From assembly GCA_905250115.1 (NCBI GenBank), contig CAJNOI010000064.1, positions 431,268 to 495,267 on the forward strand: 64,000 nt of DNA. Reading direction: 5' to 3'. A model generated the notes under the pieces. That model was not told the origin of the DNA and made no database searches. It was given only the letters and a program-made list of their open reading frames with translations. Positions 24,298 to 34,794 of the stretch are shown one piece after another. The position numbers and the translations under genes were made by a program. The number at the start of each line of letters is the position of its first letter. The stretch's first letter is position 1. This DNA is from Adineta steineri (Eukaryota; Rotifera; Eurotatoria; Adinetida; Adinetidae).

Positions 24298-25204
24298 CTA
24301 AGGATAAGTAAAGGAAATTAGAAGGGTCATTGAATTTGCATCACATGCATAATTATTTCTTATAGTAGATGTGTAGTTTTGTGTAGCAGATAAATTAGTA
24401 TTATTTGAGCGTTTGATGTCTATTGTTACAGATATTGGATCTGCACTAGTTATATTCGGATTGAAAAAATATGGTTCAAAACAGACATAATAGGTGCCTG
24501 TTGGTGGAATAGGTCCACCGCGTGACCAGAAAACATTTTCTGGTCCCGTTCCATTTGTACAATCTGCATCTAGTTGACCTTGATCAGTAGATGTTGATGG
24601 ACCCATATTCATATAATTAATAGTATTACCATTTGGTGTACTGACTACAATATCACCATCTCCTATTCGAGACCACGTTAGAGTACAAGAGAGATATCCA
24701 ATACCCACGCACACACCTAGTACACATGTTTGTTCTGAACTACATGCTGGTGAGCAAGTAATAGCTATTAATAACAGTAATGATATATTTGGCGTCAATC
24801 AAAAATTTCAGTCAATTTACCTGTAGTTGTGACTGTAGAAGTACTTGTCGTTGATGTTGTTGTTATAATGGTGGTAGTACTTGTTGTTGAAGCTGCAATG
24901 GTAATTAGTAGTGGAATGGCAATTGCCATAATAAGTAAGATTAATAAAATTAATCCTCCACAAAATGAGGAATAACAAGTACAACACGTTGATGGTGCCC
25001 ATGCTATATCTCTTCTTCTATAAATAAACGTATAATTCAATCTTGAAAATACTAGATTACATACCGACGATCATAATCATCATCGGTATTATCTTTTGAA
25101 GAAGGTGTAAAAGAATAAGGTACAACTTTAGTTTGATTAGGCATTTTCATTGATGAAATATCTCGAACTAAAGGTGCATCAATAAATAAATCGATAAGAT
25201 TCAT
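24298..25204 (-). CDS. Type II membrane protein with Thr-rich stalk and DUF2135-like ectodomain
   Basis: Exons 25204-25065, 25017-24821 and 24764-24298 give 267 aa. The N-terminal ~65 residues are cytoplasmic and polar. A TM helix (GGLILLILLIMAIAIPLLITI) follows, then a TTSTTTIITTTSTTS stalk, a short Cys-rich piece (CSPACSSEQTCVLGVC) and a ~130-aa domain. That domain carries LTWSRIGDGDIVVSTPNG...GPENVFW...GTYYVCFEPY, which matches the pattern of DUF2135/YfaP-type beta-sandwich domains (L-x-W ... D-L-v-V-x-P-x-G ... E-n-i-f-W ... G-x-Y-x-V). DUF2135 is mainly bacterial. I infer a cell-surface recognition role. ATG 25204 is upstream of a second Met (MPNQTK) that could also serve. Confidence 0.75.
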
Positions 25205-25549
25205 AATGTATGTCACTATAATGTAAAAATTAAAAAGAATCAAATGAATCCTATTTAAAACACATTAATAAAAGGACAAATCAATAGTACTTTTGTAAAT
25301 ATACTAGAACGTTCTCGAAGTATTTTTTATTTGAATAGTTAAAATGTTCTTAAACGTTATTAACTATGTACATACTTTTACTGACTGTTGTAACCGTTAG
25401 GACGAATACTGACTTTGATCGAAAAAAAATGATTTCATAGGATTCCATGTTTACATAAATTAAAAGCATGACGTGTTCATTTTGTAATTACTTTTAATGC
25501 AGCACAAGTAAATTTTAGATTTAACAGAAAAAGAAATTAAAGTGAAACT
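25205..25549. other. Intergenic spacer before an assembly gap
   Basis: No gene is seen. The missing 5' end of the GPCR at 25650 must lie in or beyond the gap that follows. Confidence 0.5.
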
Positions 25550-25649
25550 NNNNNNNNNNNNNNNNNNNNNNNNNNNNNNNNNNNNNNNNNNNNNNNNNNN
25601 NNNNNNNNNNNNNNNNNNNNNNNNNNNNNNNNNNNNNNNNNNNNNNNNN
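25550..25649. other. Assembly gap, 100 N
   Basis: Exactly 100 N, a common placeholder for a gap of unknown size. It removes the start and TM1-TM3 of the GPCR to its right. Confidence 0.95.
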
Positions 25650-26303
25650 CTCAGTCCATTTTATTTACTTTTAACATTACTTGATTATATTCTAATCAGG
25701 TCATTCATGAAGACTACAAGTTCTCGAGAAAAAGAAAAAAGATATTATTTCAGTTATATAATATGTATGAGTGGATTTATATTTTGGACATTATTTCATA
25801 TTCATGCATTATTTTATTCTGATATTGTTGAAATGAAATCGGATTATTTTTATTGTTCTTTTCAAGTTGGTTTCTATGCAAGATTAATGAGATATTATTC
25901 GTTAATTATGAAAGGGATTGTGATACCATTATTATTTGTAACATTTGGACTATGGATAATAAAGAATTATCGAAATACTTCTCGTGTTATGTGTATAAGT
26001 CATCTGGAAACTGTTGAAAATGAAAGAAAATCAAAAGATCGAGAAATGATAATGATATTAGTGAAAGATATAGTTGTTTATATAATATTTAGTTCAATCA
26101 CGTCAATAATAATGATATATGAATTAATAACAGAACATCATATAAAGAATGTGGAAGAAAAAGAAGTGGAATATTATATTCGATATCTCGGTATGTTTTG
26201 TGTTAGTATGTCATATTGTTTTGGATTCTATACAAATGTATGTTTTTCGAAAAGATTTCGAGAAAATGTGAAAAGTATTGTTTGTTGTGATGTAGTTGAA
26301 TGA
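25650..26303 (+). CDS. Rhodopsin-like GPCR, 5' part lost in assembly gap
   Basis: 217 codons are visible after the gap. They open in the end of TM3, where the DRY position reads LLDYILIRS, so Asp and Tyr are kept but Arg is not. TM4 (YIICMSGFIFWTLF with the conserved W), an extracellular loop with C (YFYCSFQ), TM5, a charged third loop (ENERKSKDREMIM), TM6, TM7 (FCVSMSYCFGFYTNVCFS) and a short tail follow. The N-x-x-x-Y-type end is altered. It is an orphan receptor of the divergent bdelloid class A type; ligand unknown. Confidence 0.75.
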   Translation, partial: LSPFYLLLTLLDYILIRSFMKTTSSREKEKRYYFSYIICMSGFIFWTLFHIHALFYSDIVEMKSDYFYCSFQVGFYARLMRYYSLIMKGIVIPLLFVTFGLWIIKNYRNTSRVMCISHLETVENERKSKDREMIMILVKDIVVYIIFSSITSIIMIYELITEHHIKNVEEKEVEYYIRYLGMFCVSMSYCFGFYTNVCFSKRFRENVKSIVCCDVVE

Positions 26304-26711
26304 TGGCATGTGATATTGTTATTATAAACCATATATTTATTTATATTGTTGAATATGAAAATAAACGAAGGAAGTAATGAATAATCACCTTATACATTGC
26401 AGCTATGAATTAATGTATGAAGAACATTATGATAAGAATGTTAGTGCGAAGATCTTATTCACCATAGAAAATCATGCAGATTACCACTCGGATCCACAAT
26501 TCGATAGATATTTATACATTGAAGGATGTAGTGTATACTAATTTATTCTTGTAACGGATTAAAATGTATTTTCGAATGTATAGTTGATTTTATATAAGTA
26601 AACTGAAAAAAAAATGATTATTATATTTCAATGTGAAGTTCATCTATCATTAAAATCTGAAATAGAATGATTTATTACAATGTTCTTTTTTATTTCAATA
26701 AAGTTTCAGTG
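26304..26711. other. Intergenic, no gene seen
   Basis: The 3' flanks of two converging genes. An AATAAA near 26696 in plus orientation probably belongs to neither gene with certainty. Confidence 0.4.
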
Positions 26712-27036
26712 TTAAAAACATATACATTCTGTCCATTCTGATGATTCACTACAGGAACCGGTTGTATACCCTTGTGTCTTACAATATTCTTGACATTGAA
26801 CTTCATATGTTGCGAATAGTCCATTACAGCCATTATTATGAATGATAGGTTTCGAAACTTCGGCTAAAGTATCGTTAACTACGTCATGAATATTAATATG
26901 ATCTAATAAATATTCTAAATTTCAATTTAAGAAAAAGAAATTAATAACTACCTGATATCTGCTCATCATGATTTTCTACAATTACAATGGAACTAATCAA
27001 AATGAGTATGATCAAAATCGATCTATTCGATAGCAT
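26712..27036 (-). CDS. Secreted CS-alpha-beta defensin-like peptide precursor
   Basis: Two exons, 27036-26952 and 26914-26712, join in phase 1 to encode 95 aa. A signal peptide (MLSNRSILIILILISSIVIV) and an acidic, Cys-free pro-segment are followed by six cysteines near the C-terminus at residues 58, 69, 73, 83, 92 and 94. The spacing C-x10-C-x3-C-x9-C-x8-C-x1-C is that of invertebrate CS-alpha-beta peptides, in which C-x3-C lies on the helix and C-x-C on the last strand. Gly81-x-Cys83 fits the GxC of the gamma-core. The mature domain ends two residues after the sixth... that is, at C94-F95. The fold call comes from the cysteine pattern alone. Antimicrobial action is inferred; a role as an ion-channel ligand or protease inhibitor would share the fold. 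Confidence 0.6.
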
Positions 27037-27584
27037 TGTATACATCTTATAGATTATTGTAAAGAAACATACATTTGATCGAAAAATAATATTGATTTTA
27101 TTTTATTATCAAAGATGAAAGAATGAAAAAACAAACCATCGAATATGCATATAATCGATTATGAAGAAAGTTAGTAAATATTGATTATTAGAACGAATAT
27201 AGCATTATAATAAGAAGCATGAAAACCGTCAATAATCATTAATATACAGATAAGAAACAACCAATTAGTATTACCAAGCATGAATCAAAATAGAATCCAT
27301 GATAATACAGTTAGAATAATACGAGTTCATTCTTTTTATTGATAATCAAAAGAAAAAGACAAAAGTAATCAAAGATATAAAATCCAACAAAATGAAGCTG
27401 AATTTTATAATTCTATAGATTACTGTAGTCTTACGAATGACAGAAAAAAAGAATAAAGAAAAAGACAATATGTATTGAGAATAGAAGAAAAATTAGAAAA
27501 GAATTTAAAAAGAGAGCACGATAAGATATAAAATGTTTATTTTTATATTGCAGTCATGTTGAGTATGTTCATGTTTCATTATAA
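27037..27584. other. Intergenic, no gene seen
   Basis: AT-rich 5' flank of the defensin-like gene and 3' flank of the VCBS gene. There are A-rich runs around 27420-27530. Confidence 0.45.
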
Positions 27585-28685
27585 TTAGCAAGTTTCTGAA
27601 AACATTACAATATATTGTTCACCGAGAAGAATAAATTCTATTTTCTTATCTCCATTCATATCAGCTGCTGTTGCATAGGTCATTACAGAAGTGTCGATTG
27701 ATGACACACCAATTGTATCTAATTGATATGTCAAACTTCCATTGCCTGCATTAAATGCAACACCTATTGATTTCGCTTCAGAGTGTGTAAAAACAATATC
27801 TTGTGTACCATCATTATTCATATCGACTACTTCTAAAGAGTTTTGTTTATAAGGAATATTATAATTGATTGTATCAGCAAATGTACGATTGCCACTATTA
27901 AATATTATTTGATAATGTTCCGAATAATCTGCAAAGATTATATCAATAAGGCCATCATTATTCATATCGGCAATTTTAAAAGAATGTGGTTGAACAGAGT
28001 TTCTTGAAAAGATCATTTTATTGGTGAATGTATTATCACCATTGTTGAAAAGTATGCTGATATCTCCTGAACGATGAGCAACAATAATATCGGATTTAGA
28101 ATCCTTATCCATATCGACTGCCCTTACACGAACTGCTCTTGATTCAGTTAAATCCACATCTTCAATAGTAGTAAATGTTCCATTACCGTTATTAGAAAAA
28201 ACACCTACTTTGTTAGTGGAATACACAACAATAATATCATTACGGCCATCTTCATTGATATCAGTTACTACTACGTCTTGTGCTGGAGCACCGGTTCTAA
28301 TCGTTTCAGTCTTAAATGTATCATCACCATTATTAAAAAAGAGCCCGATATTATTTCTAAACTGATTTCCAACAATAAAATCGACTTTCTTATCATTATT
28401 GATATCTGCTGCTACGAGAAATCCTACTCCATTGGTACTTGAATAAACTGTTTGGCGATACGATGTACCATCACCAGAGTTGAGCAAAATTATTATACTG
28501 TTGTCAGTAGAATTCGCAGTAATAATATCATTGAAGCCATCTCCGTTGATGTCCTCTACTACCATCGAAGTTAACATAGTGCTCATAGAATCGTTTGTGC
28601 CATGTAATAATTCTTTGAAGCACAATTCTAACAACAAACACATTTTATCATTCTTATGCAAAAATGTAGTCGAGGATAATTTCAT
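27585..28685 (-). CDS. Seven-bladed VCBS/FG-GAP repeat protein
   Basis: 366 codons open; the domain proper begins near 28627. Seven repeats carry the calcium-loop pattern D-x-N/D-x-D-G/K/S-x-x-D (DINGDGFNDII, DINNDKKVDFI, DINEDGRNDII, DMDKDSKSDII, DMNNDGLIDII, DMNNDGTQDIV, DMNGDKKIEFI). Each is followed by an (I/G)x(L/F)(F/L)NxG(D/N)G(T/S)F strand. This predicts one closed seven-bladed propeller used for extracellular binding. The open frame has no signal peptide. A plausible AG acceptor at 28628-28629 would join in frame to the TM-stalk exon 29592-29175, so the natural start is probably there and the ATG at 28685 is probably not used. The joined product would be 486 aa. Confidence 0.75.
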   Translation of the reverse strand: MKLSSTTFLHKNDKMCLLLELCFKELLHGTNDSMSTMLTSMVVEDINGDGFNDIITANSTDNSIIILLNSGDGTSYRQTVYSSTNGVGFLVAADINNDKKVDFIVGNQFRNNIGLFFNNGDDTFKTETIRTGAPAQDVVVTDINEDGRNDIIVVYSTNKVGVFSNNGNGTFTTIEDVDLTESRAVRVRAVDMDKDSKSDIIVAHRSGDISILFNNGDNTFTNKMIFSRNSVQPHSFKIADMNNDGLIDIIFADYSEHYQIIFNSGNRTFADTINYNIPYKQNSLEVVDMNNDGTQDIVFTHSEAKSIGVAFNAGNGSLTYQLDTIGVSSIDTSVMTYATAADMNGDKKIEFILLGEQYIVMFSETC

Positions 28686-29163
28686 TAAGATGGAACAATA
28701 ACAGATCTATTTATTATAATAAAACACTACCTGTCAGCAATTATTAGTTTTTTTTCTATATTGTCTCCATATCGTTTAAATTAATTAGTTTTCATTTTTC
28801 TTTTATTCTTTGGACGCTTTCATCTATCTCGAACATGATAAGCTATCGACTATTAATTTTACTCCTTCATAGCTATATAAAAATGTTCATAACGATGATA
28901 ACAATAATTAATTCAATATAATTACTATTTATCTATTTGATCCTTTGATACTTCGAGAGTACGAATAGTAAATATAAAATGAACTGCTAATAGAACGATT
29001 CTAACTCTTTATTAAACTTAAGCCATTCTACGAATCATATATGTAAAAATAATTTACAAATTTAGGTATACTCTGAGAAACACAATTTGCCTTTCATAAA
29101 TAAAGATAGACAACTTTGTATGATGTCCATGGAACTAGTTAGTATTTTTCTCGTTCGATATTA
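28686..29163. other. Probable intron or spacer between TM-stalk exon and VCBS exon
   Basis: No coding potential is seen. If the two flanking minus-strand pieces are one gene, the intron would run from 29174 down to 28628, about 547 bp. That is long for this window, where introns are mostly near 50 bp. Confidence 0.4.
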
Positions 29164-29592
29164 TTAGACTATACCGTTAATTATGGTTTCTGTTGTTTCC
29201 ATTAACGCTTTGGTTGTTGTAACTACTCTTGCTGTTGATGTTGTGGTTGTTACTCTTGTTGTTAGTGGTGCTGTTGTTACTACTGTTATTTTTGTTGTTG
29301 GTGGCGTTGTTACTGTTGCTTTTGTTGTTAATGGTCTTGTCACTGTTGCTGGTGTTGTTAATGGTATTGTCAATGTTGTTGTTGTTGTTGATGGTCTTGT
29401 TACTACTGCTGTTGTCGTTGCTGGTGTTGTTAATGGGCTTGTCACTGCTAGTGTTGGTATTGTAGTTGTAGTATTATCTGTTACTACGTCTTTTGTATCA
29501 CTTTTTCTTGTTAAAACAACAGATAGTGTTATAACAACAGTTATTACCACCAAAATAGCAGCAATAATAGTAAAAAGTATGGGCTTTCGCAT
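29164..29592 (-). CDS. Signal-anchor plus Thr-rich stalk, probable 5' exon of the VCBS gene
   Basis: 142 codons: a short basic N-terminus (MRKP), a TM helix (ILFTIIAAILVVITVVITLSVVL) and then RK, followed by a stalk of ACA/ACT/GTA-rich codons with TTPATVTRPLTT-like repeats. A GTATAG donor after 29175 leaves phase 1, which matches the acceptor at 28628. The type II TM-stalk-ectodomain plan is the same as in the gene at 24298-25204. On its own it would be a small mucin-like membrane protein. The opposite strand is also open but only as the mirror of the repeat. Confidence 0.6.
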   Translation of the reverse strand: MRKPILFTIIAAILVVITVVITLSVVLTRKSDTKDVVTDNTTTTIPTLAVTSPLTTPATTTAVVTRPSTTTTTLTIPLTTPATVTRPLTTKATVTTPPTTKITVVTTAPLTTRVTTTTSTARVVTTTKALMETTETIINGIV

Positions 29593-32500
29593 CCTTTTCG
29601 TGGAAGATACTTCTCTAAATTATTTATAATATACTGAATGTATATATAATACTACCGATCAAGCAGTTTATGTTTTATAACAATATCTATAATTATCAAG
29701 TTTTGTTGAAATATCAATAAATAATCAAAAGATTTCACTCGAAGTAAGTTATTTTGCAGAAAAAAAATCAGATCTTTATATACATACTCGTATAATTCTT
29801 TTTAGTTAACTTGAATTTATTTGCACAAATGAATCTTACTTAAATATATATAGATAGATAAAGACAAGACAACTTCAAGTATTTATTTTTTTTGAATTAA
29901 TTCGATACACAGATTAGAAATAAAGCCTTTTTTTATTTCTCTGATAAAACAGACGTCTAATTCATCTTGGAATAATATTATGAAGTTATATATTACCTTG
30001 GTTTCATTTTATTCAATCACTTTATTATATAAAATAAATCTTATTGAAATAAAAAGATTGTATTGATAAAATAAAGTTAATCTTTTTCCAAAACTTTACA
30101 CACCAGATAATCCTTTAAAATGAAAAGATATGTTATCAATGAATATTCAACAAAATAAAGAAAGCCAAATTAATCATGTCAAGAATGGTTTTTGATAAGA
30201 GAAGCTTGATAAATTCCATTATTTTCAGTTAATATTCAATAAGTGACTACATATTTGATCTTTTGAAATTATAACTATATGAATCAGTCTTTTTTTTATG
30301 CTTCATACTTTAATATATAGAGATCCCGCTAATAACTATTGCTAAGATCAAAACATGAAGTTAATATTTGTGAAACAGTATAGTTATACCCACAAGTGTT
30401 ATAAATAATATGACGCTTTTTTATACCATATTTATTTATTGAATTTTATATAAAAAAAAGATTTAAATAAACCAATATATGAATAATGCAGTTTAAAACG
30501 AATCAATAATTTTTTCATGCAATATATCGTCTCTAAATAGTCTATGGACTATAATGTTTTGAAAGCTTTTAGATAAATATAATGAAGGATGTGAGTATCG
30601 TATCTATATCTTACTCATCCGTTTCATACTCAAGCGATGAACCATCATGCGTTCACCAGTTTCAATTGCTTGACATAAATAACATGCCTGTTCACGCACA
30701 CTGATTGCTGGAGTATAAACCTTTTTTGGAATTCAAATTTGTTTATATATTTAAAAAAAAAGTGTTATATCTAAAATAATTTCATTGTTTAATCAAGCTT
30801 ATTGTAAGATGACACAGATGTAACAATATGATAATCTACACAGTCAAAAATACTACAATAATCTGAAATTCGACTTATATGTAATATGACGAAGATAATA
30901 ACAAATCTCTTAATCAATAGTGAATTGGATGTTGTTGAATCAGGGAATAATAATCTTTTTTAATTATTTGCGAGGTATTAAACGTCTGGTCATGTCAATT
31001 CTAAAGGGATAATTTTACTAGTATCAATATGCTTGCCGAAAGTTAGAAAAAATAATAAAAATAAAAGCCACACATCATAAAAAAAGAACTGATAATGAAA
31101 GTACTGAAGCTCTAAACACACATTGAAGGAAAGCCTGAAACTGTTCCCTTAGCTTCATCTGCTGTTAACTCACACTCAGATACCTCTCCTATTATTAATT
31201 GTTCATGTCTGATCACTGTAGTATAAGCATCATGCAGAGAGCATAATAATTTTACCAAATGCGTATACACCACTTAGATGACAATATCTGACGAACTTAT
31301 TAACACTTTTTTTATTGTTGTTTATAGTGTATCTACTGATATTGTACGGAGATTATTATTTACGGAAAGTTTCAACCACTTATTCATTATTTGGCATGAC
31401 TAGATAAAAACATTTATATTCCATTGTTCGAAACTACACAGAGAGTAATAGTAAGGTTATAAACGAATGATTTTGCGTAGATACAAGTTGTACAATTTGA
31501 TATTTATGAGAATACTGCTTATTTTCAGAAGATATTTGTTGACTGTGACTGTGCAATCTTCTGAAGTCTGGGCACATCAGCTAAATCTAAGATAAAATCA
31601 ATCCAATCCATCAATATGTCGATAGCATTCATCTATGAAATATTTACAATTCTTATTTCAAGTTCTTCCTAAATATACTTTTAGATATTTTTGTCTCAGT
31701 ATTGATGAGCATAAAAAGTGATAACGTCTGTAAAAACCACGAATTCCAATTGTAATCTAATATACAAACTATATCCACATTCAGTAATTTATACTGAAGT
31801 TATGATTAGTTCGCTGAGATCTGTCGAAAAAAACCGACCGTTGACCGTAATTCTCATATACTTGAATCTTTTTAACTCTTAGAAAACTCTTCAGATTTTA
31901 GTCGATGTAGTTAAACCACCTATGACAGTCACATTAGTTATTTTGGCATAGTTCTCAAGTTTGATTATTAATTAACTAGACCACCACAAAAATGAACGTT
32001 GACGAGATTAATGAACCAATGGAAAAATTGCAATGCCATCTAACATAATATGCTGTAACAAACTAAAGTGGAGTTTTTTAGTAAAAATTCACATTTCGAA
32101 CATAGATAAAATAATTAATAAAATATTCTCAGAAAAGTTCTTACAAAGGCGTAAACCGATTCAACCGGTTAGCGTCGGATTTTGAATAAAAAAAAGACGG
32201 CATGAGGATGCATCTTACTTTCTTTCTGTAATGATGAAAAGATTAAACTAAATTATTATGTCTCTGACTATACAAAAAAAAAGCAGATATTTGTTAATCT
32301 AGCATAGCAAATTTTTAAAATATCAATTAAATTGGACGATGGAATCTCGAAATCATTTGAGATATTAGTAATAGAGATTGACTGTAGTATTTATTTGAGG
32401 AAAAAACTTGTTTCTGATTTGAAATGAATATGATTTGATGAATCTCTCATTTTATTTCTATAATAACATGTAGTTTTTTAAACATTATATTATATAAAAA

Positions 32501-33460
32501 AAACAACTGAATTTTTTTCCTTCTAAAAGCGATATTTGAGTTTCTGTGAAAAACAAAAAATTTTCTGCTAAATTAAGATTAAGCTAAGCAGATAAATTCT
32601 TCATATTTTATATATAGATAAAACATTTCGTAATTATGTTTTTATGACGTATATAAAATTAGATCATTTCTTTTTCCATAGAGATACGTAGACATTCATA
32701 TTAATTTAGGTAAAATATATAGAAAGAAAAAAAAACTTTCTTTTCTGTCAGATGACATTCTCTGTGACGTTAATTATATCCAACGACTTCTTCCGGATAA
32801 AGAAGAAAATTTTTAGTCTGATGAACAGAATAACAACGTCGGTAACTAATCATATATCCATCATATCTAACATAAAAAAAGATTGTTCCAAATGTTCTAT
32901 AATTATTTCCACATAATCAACTCTTCTTGAGAAGCTCATCTCGACTGTTTCCTACGCGTTCATAACCTAAATTTTCTAACTAAGAATGATATTTCGCTCG
33001 ATGATAAAATGAAGGTTCTCACAAGTCAGATTTTAATAGAAGATGTTTTTCTATATCATACTTTACTATTTTAGTGGTACATATATATGATATTTATATC
33101 ATGTGTTAGAAGATTTAAAGTATATTCGCTTGAAAATTATTTACCCCTTAATGACAGAATGAAGCATCGATGTATTTTTGGACATGAACAAGTTCATTTA
33201 TATAAGTATATATTATGTGAGGGCACCTAATTGGGTAACAATTCCCTAGAAAACTTTTTTTTCCGTTGAATAAGACTATAAATAAGTTTTACTTACTTTT
33301 ATTAAAAAATTTTATCTCCACTTCTGATAACAGATTATGACAGATACTGACAATACATTTATTAGACTGTAACTTTTTAGAAATTGCAAAAATATACGTT
33401 TCCTCGAATAACACTAATTCTTTCTTCTTGTTTTATATTCATAATTAATTAGATCATACT
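29593..33460. other. Long intergenic region, almost empty
   Basis: About 3.9 kb of AT-rich DNA without a supported gene. The only coding-like pieces are the short fragment at 30604-30720 and scattered short open frames near 31080-31330 with no recognisable motif. I see no repeat array or RNA gene. Confidence 0.5.
30604..30720 (-). pseudogene. Short protein-like fragment, unrecognised
   Basis: About 38 codons (PAISVREQACYLCQAIETGE, then MMVHRLSMKRMSK and a stop at 30604) have balanced, non-AT-driven composition and a CxxC, unlike the surroundings. The frame is closed by a TGA just upstream and I see no splice-linked partner. It may be a terminal exon or a gene relic. I do not recognise it. 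Confidence 0.25.
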
Positions 33461-34465
33461 ATGACTTCTACTTCGACCAGCCAAAATGACATTACACAAC
33501 TGCTTGATATTGCTGAATATCTTTTTGCTTATGTTGGTTTAACAATTTTTATTTTGGGTACTATTGGAAATTTAATCAATCTTTTATCATTTATTCGACT
33601 TGAAAGTTTAAAAACATTAGCTAGTTCATTATTCTTACTTGCGTCTTTTATTGGTAGTCAGATTGTATTAATAACTGGACTTCTTACACGTGTTATTAGT
33701 GGTTTCTCAGGTATTGATCCTGTAAATACGTCTGTTGTTCTTTGTAAAATTCGTTGGATGATAAGAACAGCAGGTGGTGCCATTTCATTAACTTGTGTTT
33801 GTTTAGCAGCAATTGATCGATATCTATTATCCTGTCAAAATGTACGTCGTCATCGACTAATTACAATTAAACGAGCACGTTGGGCTATTTTTATATCATG
33901 TTTCTTTTGGTTAGGTGTATTTTCATCTTACGCAGTTTATTATACCGCACCAAAACCACTGTCTTGTACGATTGCTGATCCATTTTTTGCTTATTTTGCT
34001 TCATACTTTAATTTATTACATTATAGTATTTTACCATTAAGTATTCTTTCATTTTTTTGTACGTTAACATGGCGTAATTTAGGACAACAGCCAGCAACAT
34101 ATTTACGTGGTGGTGTTCGATTATATGATCAAGTAACTCGAATGTTAATTGCTCAAAGTTTGGCAATATTAATTACTTCATTTCCTAATATGATTTGGCA
34201 GATTTATACTGTTTCTAGTAATTCAATAGTCAAAAGTGCTTTACGTAATGCACAAGAAAATTTAATTAATACAATTTGTGTACTGATTGGATTTAGTACA
34301 CATGCAATATCATTCTATATTTATTTACTTGCTTCTCCTACTTTTCGAAAGAATGTTAAACAAATGTTTTTAAGATTTCGTCAAATTGCACCTTTAACAA
34401 ATGTTGATACTGGTAAAATAACGATAATAGATGGGCATCAACAAACAATATTACCTACTTCTTGA
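33461..34465 (+). CDS. Rhodopsin-like GPCR (orphan, class A)
   Basis: 334 aa, one exon, seven TM helices. TM1 carries GxxGNLINLLSF, with the conserved N of class A. TM3 starts after the conserved Cys (VVLCKIRW) and ends in an intact AAIDRYLLS, the DRY motif. TM4 has its W (FISCFFWLGV). Cys in CTIADPF could pair with the TM3 Cys. TM6 lacks the usual CWxP (LITSFPNMIW). TM7 ends FYIYLLASPTFRKN, in place of NPxxY. The N-terminus is short with an N-linked site. The general pattern is that of the peptide-receptor-like FMRFamide/orphan group expanded in bdelloids. Ligand unknown. Confidence 0.85.
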   Translation: MTSTSTSQNDITQLLDIAEYLFAYVGLTIFILGTIGNLINLLSFIRLESLKTLASSLFLLASFIGSQIVLITGLLTRVISGFSGIDPVNTSVVLCKIRWMIRTAGGAISLTCVCLAAIDRYLLSCQNVRRHRLITIKRARWAIFISCFFWLGVFSSYAVYYTAPKPLSCTIADPFFAYFASYFNLLHYSILPLSILSFFCTLTWRNLGQQPATYLRGGVRLYDQVTRMLIAQSLAILITSFPNMIWQIYTVSSNSIVKSALRNAQENLINTICVLIGFSTHAISFYIYLLASPTFRKNVKQMFLRFRQIAPLTNVDTGKITIIDGHQQTILPTS

Positions 34466-34794
34466 AACACACTACTTCTTTTATTGTTGACAATATATCA
34501 TATAATATAAAACGTACAGAATAACTATGATATGATGAATGAATATAATTACAGACCAGAAGGGTGGGTGTGGATGTGCTATGTTCGTCTCTTGCTCAAA
34601 TACACACCCACCCCTTTTCTGTTATAGTATATAGGACGAATTTTATAATTATTATTTGTTTGTCAAAACGAAATTTATTTTATGGATTAAGATTCATACA
34701 ATACATTGAAAACCTGAGAAACATGTGTGTCTCTCCAGATAATTGTTTATTATTAGAATATCTATATTAGATATTTGCAAAATGGATTAGTGAG
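34466..34794. other. Intergenic spacer with telomere-like hairpin
   Basis: The spacer lies between the 3' ends of the converging GPCR and kinase genes. Apart from the hairpin at 34559-34617 nothing is seen. The ORF at 34564-34770 starts inside the hairpin and is not called. Confidence 0.5.
34559..34617. repeat. Telomere-like head-to-head hairpin element
   Basis: The left arm GAAGGGTGGGTGTGG (34559-34573) and the right arm ACACACCCACCCCTT (34602-34616) are inverted repeats matching at about 13 of 15 positions with a ~28-bp loop. It is the cleanest of the hairpins. It lies between two 3' ends. Confidence 0.6.

Noticed and set aside
29183-29629. Long plus-strand ORFs (V/T/L-rich) opposite the TM-stalk exon
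   Set aside because: They are mirrors of the Thr-rich repeat on the minus strand; the minus strand has the signal-anchor and a splice-compatible end.
30604-30720. Functional small gene
   Set aside because: The frame is closed just upstream, no start codon or splice partner is visible; kept only as a low-confidence fragment.
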